Source: Thermus tengchongensis (GTDB lineage: Bacteria > Deinococcota > Deinococci > Deinococcales > Thermaceae). Taken from it: a stretch of 64,000 bases of DNA. The translations under genes and the position numbers were made by a program. The DNA is taken from the NCBI RefSeq assembly GCF_021462405.1, contig NZ_JAKEDU010000003.1, forward strand, positions 186,001 through 250,000. Reading direction: 5' to 3'. Under the pieces are notes generated by a model, which saw nothing but the letters and a program-made list of their open reading frames with translations, was not told where the DNA came from and made no database searches. Below, piece by piece: positions 24,819 through 32,402 of this stretch (position 1 is its first letter; each line of letters begins with the position of its first letter).

Positions 24819-25709
24819 ATGGAAGGCGTGCGGGCTTACGCCACCGCCCACCTGGCCTTCCCCCTCCCCGAGGGCCACCCCTTTCCCCTCTACAAGTACC
24901 GGGGGGTGGCGGAGGCCCTTAGGGGCCTCCTTCCCATCCTTCCGGCTCCCGAGGTGCCCCGGGAGGCCCTCTACCTGGCCCACGAGGCGGCGTACTTGGA
25001 AAGGCTTTTCACCGAGGGGCTTTCCCGGGAGGAGTCCTTGCGCCTGGGCCTTCCCTTCAGCCCAAGCCTCCTAAGGCGGGCCCTCCACGCCGCCGGGGGC
25101 ACCCTGGCCGCGGCCCTGGACGCCCTGGAGGGGGGTCTAGGCCTCAACCTCTCCGGGGGCACCCACCACGCCTTCCCCAATCGGGCCGAGGGGTACAGCC
25201 TCTTCAACGACGTGGCCGTGGCCGTGGCCTGGCTCAGGCGGGAGGGCTTCAGGGGCCGGGTCTTGGTGTTGGACCTGGACGCCCACCAGGGGAACGGCAC
25301 CGCGGTGTTCTTCCAGAATGACCCTTCGGTCTATACCCTCTCTCTCCACGGGGAGCGCAACTACCCCCTGAAGAAGGAGCGGAGCGACCTGGACGTGGGC
25401 CTGCCGGACGGCACCGGGGACGAGGCCTACCTCCTGGCCCTGGAGGGGGCCTTGGAGCGGGCTTGGGATTTTCGGCCGGAGTTCGTCTTCTACAACGCTG
25501 GGGTGGACGTCCTTAAGGGCGACCGCTTCGGCCGCCTGGCCCTAAGCCTGGAGGGGGTCAGGCGCAGGGACGAGAGGGTCTTCCGCTTCGTGAAGGCCCT
25601 CGGGGTGCCCTTGGTGGTGGTCATGGGCGGGGGGTACAACCGCGACCCCAGGCTTACGGTGGAGGCCCATGCAGGGACCTACCGCCTGGCCCTAAGCTCC
25701 TTGGCGTAG
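24819..25709 (+). CDS. Histone deacetylase-like amidohydrolase
   Basis: Zinc-dependent deacetylase fold (HDAC/AcuC/acetylpolyamine amidohydrolase superfamily). The active-site pair is in GGTHHAFPNRAEGYSLFND near residue 110. Metal ligands are in VLVLDLDAHQGNGTA near residue 150 and in FYNAGVDVLKGDRFG near 225. The closing MGGGYNRD is near 270. All catalytic residues are present. 296 residues. Candidate substrates are acetyl-CoA synthetase lysines, polyamines or other acetyl-amines. It overlaps the convergent GNAT gene by 31 bp, an acetyltransferase beside a deacetylase; whether they share a substrate is speculation. Confidence 0.88.
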   Translation: MEGVRAYATAHLAFPLPEGHPFPLYKYRGVAEALRGLLPILPAPEVPREALYLAHEAAYLERLFTEGLSREESLRLGLPFSPSLLRRALHAAGGTLAAALDALEGGLGLNLSGGTHHAFPNRAEGYSLFNDVAVAVAWLRREGFRGRVLVLDLDAHQGNGTAVFFQNDPSVYTLSLHGERNYPLKKERSDLDVGLPDGTGDEAYLLALEGALERAWDFRPEFVFYNAGVDVLKGDRFGRLALSLEGVRRRDERVFRFVKALGVPLVVVMGGGYNRDPRLTVEAHAGTYRLALSSLA

Positions 25710-26533
25710 GTAGTCACGGCCTCCTCGAGGCTGAAGCCCAGGTTGCGGTAAAGCTCCAGGGCCCCGGTCTCGTGGTCGTGGGCCCGGACCCTGAGGAGGG
25801 TAGCACCCTTCTTCGTGGCCAGCCTCGCCGCTTCCGCCAAGAGGGCCCGCCCGATGCCCTGGCCCCGGGCCTTGGGCACCACGCCGATATAGGCCACGCT
25901 GGCCTCCTTATCCTCCAGTTCCACCTCGGCCATACCCACGGGTTCGTCCCCCCGGTAGGCCACCAGGAGGTGGACATGGGGATCCTGGAAATGTTCCCAA
26001 AGCTCCTCGTCCGTCCACTTGAGGCGCAAGGCCCAGCCCTCCTCGCTCTCCCGGTAAAGCTCCCGGTAGACCCCGGGGCCGGGGAAGCCCCTTCGTATGA
26101 CCACGCCCTCAGGGGGTGGGTAGTCCAGGCCCTCCGGGTTTTTCACGAAGAAGTAGGTGAGGTGCAAAAGGCCGAAGTCGGCCTCCTCCAGCACCTTTCG
26201 CAGGGTGTGGTTTTCCTCCCGGGGGAAGGCGTAAAGCCGGTCCAGGTGAAGCTCATTGGCCCGCTTTTCTGCGGCCTGAAGAAGGGGGGGAAGGTCCTCC
26301 TCCCGGTAGGCCAGGGGCCCCTCGAGGGCCGCTCCATCCCAAAAGGCGTAAAGGCCCACGTACCCCGCCACCTCCCCATCCCGCAAGAGGACCAGGCCGT
26401 CTTCCAGCTCCTCGGCCAGGCCCTCGAGGTCCCGGGCCTCAGGGGCGAGCACCCCCCTTTGGGGGCTTTCGTCCATCCAGCGGAGGAGCTTTAGGAGCCC
26501 AGGAAGGTCCTGGCGGGCCACGGGCCGGATCAT
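25679..26533 (-). CDS. GNAT-family N-acetyltransferase, probably double-domain
   Basis: The C-terminal half carries the full acetyl-CoA motif VAYIGVVPKARGQGIGRALLAEAARLA near residue 220, then LRVRAHDHETGALELYRNLGF. The N-terminal half (IRPVARQDLPGLLKLLRWMDE, GEVAGYVGLYAFWDG) looks like a second, degenerate GNAT fold without the pyrophosphate loop. 284 residues. TAAACT (26540-26545) is 6 nt before the ATG and overlaps the stop region of the upstream gene. Substrate unknown. Confidence 0.85.
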   Translation of the reverse strand: MIRPVARQDLPGLLKLLRWMDESPQRGVLAPEARDLEGLAEELEDGLVLLRDGEVAGYVGLYAFWDGAALEGPLAYREEDLPPLLQAAEKRANELHLDRLYAFPREENHTLRKVLEEADFGLLHLTYFFVKNPEGLDYPPPEGVVIRRGFPGPGVYRELYRESEEGWALRLKWTDEELWEHFQDPHVHLLVAYRGDEPVGMAEVELEDKEASVAYIGVVPKARGQGIGRALLAEAARLATKKGATLLRVRAHDHETGALELYRNLGFSLEEAVTTYAKELRARR

Positions 26534-26537
26534 GCTC

Positions 26538-27194
26538 CTAGTTTACTCCCCCCACTCCGGGACAAGGGTCCAGGTTCAAGGCCTTCACCACCCCCTCCTC
26601 CCCGTAGAACTCCACCACGGAAAGCCGGGCGTAGTCCTGCTCCAGCCTTAGGCCCTCCTCCGGGGGAAGGGGCAGGGCCAGGGAAAGGGCCGCCCGGTTG
26701 AGGGTGCAGTTCCCCACCAGGAGAAGGGCCTGGCCCCGGTGCTGGGCCAGCAGCGCCTCTATTGCCCTCCTGCCCCGCTCCCAGGCCGCCCGCACGCTTT
26801 CCCCCCCAGGGGGGGCAAAGCCCGCCTCGTCCTGAAGCCAGGCCGCCACCGCCTCAGGGTAGTGCTCCCGGACCTCGGCGAAGCTCAAGCCTTCCCATTC
26901 CCCCCAGGCCCGCTCCCGCAGCTCGGGGAGGAGGGTAAAGGGCACCCCCAAGGCCTCCGCCAGGAGCTCTGCCGCCTCGGCTTCCGCCAGGCTGTCGGCG
27001 GAGTAGACCCGGACCACGGGGTAGCGCCGGGCCAGCCCGGCCAGGGAGCGGAGGGCCTGCTTGCCCTGTTCCGAAAGGGGAAGGCCCGGATGGCTGTAAA
27101 GGACGTGTTCGGGGTTTTTCACCGGCCCGGCCCGGGTGAGGAGCAGGGTGGTTTTGGGGTGGGGCCCCTTGAGGAAGTGGCTGAGGAGACCCAT
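26538..27194 (-). CDS. Histidine-phosphatase-fold protein lacking catalytic histidines
   Basis: The fold is that of the phosphoglycerate-mutase-like histidine phosphatase superfamily: LLLTRAGPVKNPEH in place of LxLxRHGET, HPGLPLSEQGKQAL, LRERAWGEWEGLSFAEV, and PPGGESVRAAWERG. But the nucleophile His of RHG is Ala22, the SSDLxRAxxTA arginine is missing (VYSADSLAEAEAAE), and the second His (usually SHGG) is Asn in LLVGNCTLNRA. It is therefore probably catalytically dead and may bind a phospho-ligand or partner. Shares a symmetric -10 box with the divergent lipid-kinase gene. Confidence 0.82.
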   Translation of the reverse strand: MGLLSHFLKGPHPKTTLLLTRAGPVKNPEHVLYSHPGLPLSEQGKQALRSLAGLARRYPVVRVYSADSLAEAEAAELLAEALGVPFTLLPELRERAWGEWEGLSFAEVREHYPEAVAAWLQDEAGFAPPGGESVRAAWERGRRAIEALLAQHRGQALLLVGNCTLNRAALSLALPLPPEEGLRLEQDYARLSVVEFYGEEGVVKALNLDPCPGVGGVN

Positions 27195-27199
27195 GGCCC

Positions 27200-27206
27200 T
27201 AGAATA
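27200..27206. promoter_or_regulatory. Shared bidirectional -10 box (TAGAATA)
   Basis: TAGAAT on + (27200-27205) is 6 nt before GTG 27212. TATTCT on - (27201-27206) is 6 nt before ATG 27194. Both genes would be leaderless and start from one overlapping box. Confidence 0.75.
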
Positions 27207-27211
27207 CGGGG

Positions 27212-28132
27212 GTGGAAAGGTGGGTCATCGTAAACCCGGCGGCGGGCCGGGGCAAGGTGGGGAGGCTCTCCGGGGCCATCCTCAAAGCGGCGCGGGAGCG
27301 GGGGGCCAGGGCCTTCCTCACCGAGGGGCCGGGCCACGCCACCGAGCTTTCCCGGAATGCCCCCGAAGGGGCCAGGGTGGTGGCCGTGGGAGGAGATGGC
27401 ACGGTGCACGAGGTGTTGAGGGGCCTGGCGGGCACGGAAAAGGTGCTTGGGGTAGTGCCCATCGGCAGCGGCAACGACTTTGCCCGCATGCTGGGCCTGA
27501 AGGGGCTTCCCTGGCGGGAGGCTTTAGAGCTGGCCCTCTTCGGCCCTGAGGAGGCCATAGATCTCGGCCAGGTCAACGGAGAGCCCTTTGGGGCCTCCTT
27601 GGGCATCGGCTTTGACGCCCTGGTGGCCAAGAAGGCCCTCACCGCTCCCTCTTTCCTCCGGGGCATGCCCCGCTACCTTTACGCCCTCTTCGGGGTGCTC
27701 AAGGACCTCCGCCTGCCCGAGGGACGGGTCATGGTGGACGGGGTGGAGGTCCACCGGGGCCCCTTGCTCCTCCTGGCCGCCATGAACGGCCCGGCCTACG
27801 GCGGGGGCATTCCCATCGCCCCCATGGCCGACCCCAGGGACGGCCTCCTCTCCGTGGTCCTGGCCCGAAGCTTCACCCGGCTTGGGGTGGTCTTTATCCT
27901 GCCCCGCCTGCTTTTGGGCAGGCACCTCTCCCACCCCCAGGTGGCGGCCTATGCGGGGCAGAGGGTGGAGGTGGCCTTTGCGCAGCCCGTGCCCGCCCAT
28001 GCGGACGGGGAGCTCCTGCCGGAAAGCGCCCTCTACCAAGCGGAGGTGCGGCCCTTGGGCCTGCGGGTGGTGGGGGGAAGGGCGGCGGCCCGGGGGCAGG
28101 AGCCCCTCTTGGCTCCTGTAGGGGCGGGCTGA
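27212..28132 (+). CDS. Diacylglycerol/lipid kinase family protein
   Basis: DagK/YegS-type lipid kinase. The nucleotide-binding region shows WVIVNPAAGRGKVGRL at the N-terminus, VVAVGGDGTVHEVLRGL near residue 60, and VVPIGSGNDFARMLGL near 85. The C-terminal sandwich has LGIGFDALVAKKA and AMNGPAYGGGIPIAPMADPRDG, with HADGE near 270. 306 residues, normal. It phosphorylates diacylglycerol or another lipid at the inner membrane; substrate not predictable. Read divergently from the pseudo-phosphatase gene. The 150 bp after it contain GC-rich inverted repeats but no clear terminator. Confidence 0.92.
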   Translation: MERWVIVNPAAGRGKVGRLSGAILKAARERGARAFLTEGPGHATELSRNAPEGARVVAVGGDGTVHEVLRGLAGTEKVLGVVPIGSGNDFARMLGLKGLPWREALELALFGPEEAIDLGQVNGEPFGASLGIGFDALVAKKALTAPSFLRGMPRYLYALFGVLKDLRLPEGRVMVDGVEVHRGPLLLLAAMNGPAYGGGIPIAPMADPRDGLLSVVLARSFTRLGVVFILPRLLLGRHLSHPQVAAYAGQRVEVAFAQPVPAHADGELLPESALYQAEVRPLGLRVVGGRAAARGQEPLLAPVGAG

Positions 28133-28285
28133 GGCCACCCCACGTGGACTTTGCCCCTGTGGGGGCCCCGGTGAAGAGGTACCCAAGGCCCCTGCTGGGG
28201 GAAAGGAGGCAAGGGTTTGGCAGCAAGGGTTAGGAGGCCGCTTTCGTGTGGAAAAAGCGGGGGAAGGAGAGGGTTTCTCCCCGGC

Positions 28286-28678
28286 TTAGGGGCGGGCTTC
28301 TTCCAAGCGCTTTAAGAGGTCCTGGAACCGGGCAAGCGCCTGGGGTAAGGCAGCGTAGATCCTTTCCGCTAAAGCCTCGTCGTAGGTGTGGCTGGTGAGG
28401 TTCCGGAGTTCCAGCATTTCCAGCCAGCCCGGGTCTTCCGGGAGGAGGCCCACCTGGAAGGCTCCGCGGATGGCGGCCCTGGGGGAGCGGGCCTCGAGGC
28501 CCTCCCGTTCCAGGTAGAGCTTGAGCACCTTCCAAGCGAGCTCAAAGGTGAACTCAAAGCGCTGTATGGCCGAGTCCCGGATGAACTCATCCTTGGGGCG
28601 CGCCAGGGCATCCCCTAGCCGCTCCACCGCCCGTCGGAATAGGGCGGTGCGTTCTCTAAGATGGGTTTCCTTCTCCAA
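28286..28678 (-). CDS. HEPN toxin (HI0074-like, HepT-type)
   Basis: HEPN-fold protein of the nucleotidyltransferase-substrate-binding (HI0074) group. The motif RNLTSHTY near residue 95 matches RX4HXY, in which Arg and His form the RNase site and Tyr is the residue AMPylated by the antitoxin in characterised HepT/MntA systems. 130 residues, helical (FEFTFELAWKVLKLYLERE). Start is TTG 28678, inside the end of the nucleotidyltransferase gene (23-bp overlap). Toxin role is inferred from the family. Confidence 0.84.
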   Translation of the reverse strand: MEKETHLRERTALFRRAVERLGDALARPKDEFIRDSAIQRFEFTFELAWKVLKLYLEREGLEARSPRAAIRGAFQVGLLPEDPGWLEMLELRNLTSHTYDEALAERIYAALPQALARFQDLLKRLEEARP

Positions 28679-28973
28679 GGAGCACCCCTTCCCGTTCCAC
28701 CGCCTCCTTGAGCCCTGGGGCCCAGGAGAGCTCTACCAGGTCCACCCTTTGCATGAGGGGCAAGCCCTCCAACTCCTCCCGCAAGCGGGCCAGGGTGGCC
28801 AGGTCCAGGGGCGGGTCGGCCCACAGGGCCAGATCGTAGTCGGAGCGGGGGCTGGCCTGCCCCCTGGCCCGGGAGCCGAAGAGCCAGAGGCGGTAGCGCC
28901 TGCCCTGAAGGTGGCGCGCCACCCGCTCGGCCACCTCCTCCAAAACCTCTTTTTGCGAAAGGGGGAGGCTCAT
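28656..28973 (-). CDS. MNT-domain nucleotidyltransferase (MntA-type antitoxin)
   Basis: Minimal nucleotidyltransferase with LWLFGSRARG..SDYDLALW, an exact GSX10DXD motif, near residues 30-50. 105 residues. In the type VII toxin-antitoxin family such proteins add AMP to the HEPN partner's tyrosine and silence it. It is encoded immediately upstream of and overlapping the HEPN gene. TAGTAT or TATAGG close to the ATG could be the -10. The dispersed repeat copy B begins 13 bp upstream of the start. Confidence 0.86.
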   Translation of the reverse strand: MSLPLSQKEVLEEVAERVARHLQGRRYRLWLFGSRARGQASPRSDYDLALWADPPLDLATLARLREELEGLPLMQRVDLVELSWAPGLKEAVEREGVLLGEGNPS

Positions 28974-28985
28974 TACTTCCTATAC

Positions 28986-29083
28986 TAAGCACCCGCACGC
29001 AAAGGTTGCCCCATTGGCCAAAGCCCAAGCGGCCTGCCCATGGCCCCTTTGGGGCCACCGCCGTGGCGCGAGCCGTAGAACGT
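28986..29083 (+). repeat. Copy B of the dispersed element, decayed 3' hairpin
   Basis: Starts TAAGCACCCGCACGCAAAGG, nearly the same as copy A, continues with GGCCAAAGCCCAAGCGGC and CCTTTGGGGCCACC, then reaches a hairpin that has lost most pairing (GCCGTGGC GCGA GCCGTAG). It lies between the divergent MNT and aspC genes, with the aspC promoter just beyond its end. Confidence 0.7.
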
Positions 29084-29103
29084 CAGAGTCCCCCGCCTTC
29101 CCG

Positions 29104-29109
29104 TATACT
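29104..29109 (+). promoter_or_regulatory. -10 element of aspC
   Basis: TATACT, 6 nt before the ATG at 29116: a leaderless arrangement. No consensus -35. Confidence 0.75.
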
Positions 29110-29115
29110 TATGCC

Positions 29116-30279
29116 ATGCGCGGCCTCTCGCAAAGGGTCAAGGCCATGAAGCCCTCGGCCACGGTGGCGGTGAACGCCCGCGCCCTAGAGCTCAGGCGCC
29201 AGGGCGTGGACCTGGTGGCCCTCACCGCCGGGGAGCCCGACTTTGACACCCCCGAGCACGTGAAGGAAGCGGCCCGGCGAGCCCTGGCCCAGGGGAAGAC
29301 CAAGTATGCGCCTCCCGCGGGCATCCCCGAGCTCCGCGAGGCCCTGGCGGAGAAGTTCCGAAGGGAGAACGGCCTCGAGGTCACCCCGGACCAGACCATC
29401 GTCACCGTGGGCGGGAAGCAGGCCCTTTTCAACCTCTTCCAGGCCATCCTGGACCCGGGCGACGAGGTCATCGTGCTGGCCCCCTATTGGGTGAGCTACC
29501 CCGAGATGGTGCGCTTCGCCGGGGGGGTTCCGGTGGAGGTGGCCACCCGTCCCGAAGAGGGCTTCGTCCCCGACCCGGAGGCGGTGCGGCGGGCCATTAC
29601 CGGGCGCACCAAGGCCCTGGTGGTGAACTCCCCCAACAACCCCACGGGGGCGGTCTACCCCCGGGAGGTCCTCGAGGCCCTGGCCCGCCTAGCCCAAGAG
29701 CACGACTTCTACCTGGTTTCCGACGAGATCTACGAGCACCTCATCTACGAGGGGGAGCACTTCTCCCCGGGGCGGATCGCTCCCGAGCACACCCTCACCG
29801 TAAACGGGGCGGCCAAGGCCTTCGCCATGACCGGCTGGCGCATCGGCTACGCCTGTGGCCCCAAGGAGGTCATCCGGGCCATGGCCGACGTGTCCAGCCA
29901 GTCCACCACCAGCCCCGACACCATCGCCCAGTGGGCCACCCTCGAGGCCCTCACCAATCTGGAGGCCAGCCAGGCCTTTATCCAAATGGCCCGGGAAGCC
30001 TACCGGAGGCGGCGGGACCTGCTCCTTGCGGGCCTGGGCCGGCTGGGCCTGAAGGCCGTGCGCCCCAGCGGGGCCTTTTACGTCCTCCTGGACACCTCCC
30101 CCTTCGCCCCGGACGAGGTGCGGGCCGCCGAGAGGCTTCTGGAGGCCGGGGTGGCGGTGGTCCCGGGCACGGACTTCGCCGCCTTCGGGCACGTGCGCCT
30201 CTCCTACGCCACCGGCGAGGAGAACCTGCAAAAAGCCCTGGAGCGCTTCGCCCGGGCCCTGGGGGTGCCGAGCGCCTGA
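29116..30279 (+). CDS. aspC: Aspartate (aspartate/prephenate) aminotransferase
   Basis: PLP-dependent class I aminotransferase. The PLP lysine is in NGAAKAFAMTGWRIGY near residue 235. NSPNNPTGAVYP and LVSDEIYEHLIYEGEHFSP are the cofactor-ring contacts. The C-terminal arginine that binds the carboxylate is in HVRLSYATGEENL. It is nearly identical, by memory, to the well-studied T. thermophilus enzyme, which also transaminates prephenate. 387 residues. ATG 29116 is chosen by the promoter spacing and by the conserved start MRGLSQRVKAMKPSATVAV. Single gene. Confidence 0.96.
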   Translation: MRGLSQRVKAMKPSATVAVNARALELRRQGVDLVALTAGEPDFDTPEHVKEAARRALAQGKTKYAPPAGIPELREALAEKFRRENGLEVTPDQTIVTVGGKQALFNLFQAILDPGDEVIVLAPYWVSYPEMVRFAGGVPVEVATRPEEGFVPDPEAVRRAITGRTKALVVNSPNNPTGAVYPREVLEALARLAQEHDFYLVSDEIYEHLIYEGEHFSPGRIAPEHTLTVNGAAKAFAMTGWRIGYACGPKEVIRAMADVSSQSTTSPDTIAQWATLEALTNLEASQAFIQMAREAYRRRRDLLLAGLGRLGLKAVRPSGAFYVLLDTSPFAPDEVRAAERLLEAGVAVVPGTDFAAFGHVRLSYATGEENLQKALERFARALGVPSA

Positions 30280-30297
30280 ACAGCCTTCCTGGAGCCT

Positions 30298-30525
30298 TCA
30301 GCCCGCAGGCGCCTTCTCCCAAGTGGGGAGGGCCTCCAGGAGTAGGCGCCTCAGCGCCCCCGGGTCTGATAGCCGCTGGCTTGCGTCCAGGATCTCGATG
30401 CCCAAAAGCTTTCCTTGGGCATCCCAGTCCAGGGCAACCCCTTCTGCCACTTCTTCCACCTGGGCGGTTCCCTCCCCAAAGGCGATGTACAGCGCATCCG
30501 CTTCAGGATCGTAGCTGATCCTCAT
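30298..30525 (-). CDS. DUF2283 small protein (probable antitoxin partner)
   Basis: The start ISYDPEADALYIAFGEG is the DUF2283 signature (YDxExDALYI). 75 residues, acidic. It overlaps the preceding DUF4258 gene by 4 bp. DUF4258/DUF2283 pairs look like a toxin-antitoxin module; the function has not been seen here directly. Confidence 0.82.
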   Translation of the reverse strand: MRISYDPEADALYIAFGEGTAQVEEVAEGVALDWDAQGKLLGIEILDASQRLSDPGALRRLLLEALPTWEKAPAG

Positions 30526-30815
30526 CCCTCCTCCTTCAGGCCGCCCCGGGGTAGGAAGTAAACGTAAACGGTGATCACCACCACAGCACCTTCTTCCTCC
30601 ACGAACACGGGGCGCACCTGCTTACCAGTGTAGCGTTTCCCGTTCCATTCCCCATGGAAGGGAACCTCCAGAAGACACTCCCATCGCCCCCGGGCGGCTG
30701 GCCTCCAAGGAGCTTCCTGGATGGCGCGGATCACCTCCTCCAAAGAGGTGCCCCGGGCCAGGCGCAGGCGGGCGTGATGGGTGAAGCGGATGGGCTTTCC
30801 CATAGCAAAAATCAT
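30522..30815 (-). CDS. DUF4258 small protein (probable toxin partner)
   Basis: FTHHARLRLARGTSLEEVIRAIQ is the DUF4258 signature, a fold related to the RelE/BrnT-like small toxins. The C-terminal beta strands VRPVFVEEEGAVVVITVYVY fit. 97 residues from ATG 30815, or 93 from the in-frame ATG 30803, which leaves MGKPIRFTHH. Translationally coupled to DUF2283. Confidence 0.8.
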   Translation of the reverse strand: MIFAMGKPIRFTHHARLRLARGTSLEEVIRAIQEAPWRPAARGRWECLLEVPFHGEWNGKRYTGKQVRPVFVEEEGAVVVITVYVYFLPRGGLKEEG

Positions 30816-30830
30816 TCTGCGGGCAGACCT

Positions 30831-31280
30831 TTAAAAGCGGCGCCGCCTTCTGGGGGCCAGGAGGAGCAGGGCGGCCCCCACCGTCACGCACACGTCCGCC
30901 AGGTTGAAGACGGGGAAGTTGGCGATGAGGGGGATGGAGGTTCCCAGGTCCAGGTAGTCCACCACCCAGCCCCTTCCCAGGCGGTCGATGCCGTTGCCCA
31001 AGGCGCCCACCGCGATGAGGGAAAGGGCGAGGGTCTGCCAAAAGGGGTAGCGCCGCGTTGCCAGGAGATAGAGGAGGAAGCTCCCCACCAAAAGGCTCAA
31101 CCATCCTAGGAGGAAGGCCTGGCCCTCGAGGAGGCCGAAGCCTGCCCCCGTGTTTTTGACCAGGGTGAGGTAGAGGAGGTCTCCCAGGAAGGGCCTCGGC
31201 ACCGGGGAGAGGTTTTCCAGGGCCCAGAGCTTAAGGATCTGGTCAAAGGCCATGAGGAGGGGCACCAGGATCGTGGGCAT
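30831..31280 (-). CDS. lspA: Lipoprotein signal peptidase (signal peptidase II)
   Basis: Aspartyl protease cleaving prolipoprotein signal peptides in the inner membrane. Four hydrophobic segments over 149 residues. Conserved blocks are VKNTGAGFGLL, ALGNGIDRLGRGWVVDYLD (first catalytic Asp) and PVFNLADVCVTVG (second catalytic Asp). The N-terminal half of helix 1 is short. TAGACT (31288-31293) is 7 nt before the ATG. Divergent from rpmB. Confidence 0.94.
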   Translation of the reverse strand: MPTILVPLLMAFDQILKLWALENLSPVPRPFLGDLLYLTLVKNTGAGFGLLEGQAFLLGWLSLLVGSFLLYLLATRRYPFWQTLALSLIAVGALGNGIDRLGRGWVVDYLDLGTSIPLIANFPVFNLADVCVTVGAALLLLAPRRRRRF

Positions 31281-31310
31281 CCCCTAAAGTCTACTGAAAG
31301 CTCTCCTTTG

Positions 31311-31319
31311 TGCTATACT
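31311..31319 (+). promoter_or_regulatory. Extended -10 promoter of rpmB
   Basis: TGCTATACT, an extended -10 (TGn plus TATACT at 31314-31319). The same nonamer occurs at the glmS and SRP RNA promoters. The ~30-nt leader contains a TGCC-TTCG-GGCA hairpin before the GGGAGGG ribosome-binding site. Confidence 0.75.
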
Positions 31320-31353
31320 CCATAGGGTTTGCCTTCGGGCACGGGAGGGTCGT

Positions 31354-31650
31354 ATGTCCAAGGTGTGCGAGATCAGCGGAAAGAGGCCCATCGTGGCCAA
31401 TAGCATCCAAAGGCGGGGTAAGGCCAAGCGGGAAGGGGGCGTGGGTAAGAAGACCACCGGCATTTCCAAGCGTCGGCAGTACCCTAACTTGCAGAAGATC
31501 CGCGTCCAGGTGGCGGGCCAGGAGATCACCTTCCGGGTGGCGGCGAGCCACATTCCCAAGGTTTACGAGCTTCTGGACCGGGCCAAGGGGCTTAAACTGG
31601 AGGGCCTTTCCGCCAAGGAGATTAAGGAAAGACTCTTGAAGCTACTCTAA
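31354..31650 (+). CDS. rpmB: 50S ribosomal protein L28
   Basis: Small basic protein of the large ribosomal subunit. The N-terminal [18 protein letters not shown] and the basic [18 protein letters not shown] are typical. 98 residues, the length in T. thermophilus. A ribosome-binding site GGGAGGG precedes the ATG and an intrinsic terminator follows at 31671, so rpmB is a single-gene transcript. Confidence 0.96.
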   Translation: MSKVCEISGKRPIVANSIQRRGKAKREGGVGKKTTGISKRRQYPNLQKIRVQVAGQEITFRVAASHIPKVYELLDRAKGLKLEGLSAKEIKERLLKLL

Positions 31651-31670
31651 GGCCTTCCCCCCTGGGAAAG

Positions 31671-31689
31671 TCCCCAAAGGGGGATTTTT
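31671..31689 (+). terminator. rpmB intrinsic terminator
   Basis: TCCCC, loop AAAG, GGGGA followed by TTTTTG. One of the few textbook terminators here. Confidence 0.8.
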
Positions 31690-31702
31690 GTAGCATGGGT
31701 TC

Positions 31703-32398
31703 ATGGTCTGGAAGCCGGGGCATTACCTCCTTCTGGCCCTGGCCCTCTACAGCCTGGTGGTTACCCTGGGGTTTTCCCTAAGGGGAAGGCAGCTTGCCGG
31801 CCTACGCCAGGAGATGGGGGTTCTAAGCCAGAGGGCGGCCCTGGCGCCCGAGGGGTATGTTCTTCCCCTACCCGGGGCCTGCCTGCCCACTAGGCCCGAA
31901 AACCTCCCGGGTGCCCCCCGCCCCTACCGCAAGGGGGTGAGCGCAGGCTTCGTGTTCATCCAAGGGGATGCCTGCGTGCCCGTGGTGCGGGGGATGGGGG
32001 TGGTGGCCGCCCAGGCCGGGGAGGTGGTGCGGGTGGACCTGGACCACAAAGAACCCTCCCCAGAGGAGTACCAGAAGCTGCTGGAGGCGGTGCGGGAAGG
32101 GGCCTTCCCAGAGCAGATGGACCTCCTGCGGGGCCTCGAGGTCTGGCTCCGCCACCCGGACGGGCGCATCACCGTCTACGCCCACCTCCAGGCCCCCTAC
32201 CCGGGCCTGAGGGTGGGGAAGCGGGTCTTCCGCGGCGACCCCATCGGCTACGTGGGCAACACCGGCCTCAACGGGGGCGCCCCCAGGCTCCTCTTTGAGG
32301 TCTGGGAGGGGGAGCCCGACCGAAGCCCGTTCCTCTTCCAGGGGTTGGCCCAGGAAGAGCTCCTCCGCCAGGCCAAGGTCTTCTTCGGCTTAGAATAG
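31703..32398 (+). CDS. Membrane-anchored degenerate M23 (LytM-like) protein
   Basis: N-terminal anchor (HYLLLALALYSLVVTLGFSL), then a region that follows the M23 peptidase pattern: GVVAAQAGEVVRVDLDHKEP, WLRHPDGRITVYAHLQAPYPGLRVGKRVFRGDPIGYVGNTGLNGGAPRLLFEVW. The zinc-ligand block HxxxD is not present (the equivalent reads RKGVSAGFVF) and the final HxH is LFE, so it is most likely a non-catalytic LytM-type cell-wall regulator. 231 residues. TAGCAT (31691-31696) is 6 nt before the ATG, directly after the rpmB terminator. Confidence 0.78.
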   Translation: MVWKPGHYLLLALALYSLVVTLGFSLRGRQLAGLRQEMGVLSQRAALAPEGYVLPLPGACLPTRPENLPGAPRPYRKGVSAGFVFIQGDACVPVVRGMGVVAAQAGEVVRVDLDHKEPSPEEYQKLLEAVREGAFPEQMDLLRGLEVWLRHPDGRITVYAHLQAPYPGLRVGKRVFRGDPIGYVGNTGLNGGAPRLLFEVWEGEPDRSPFLFQGLAQEELLRQAKVFFGLE

Positions 32399-32402
32399 CC
32401 CC

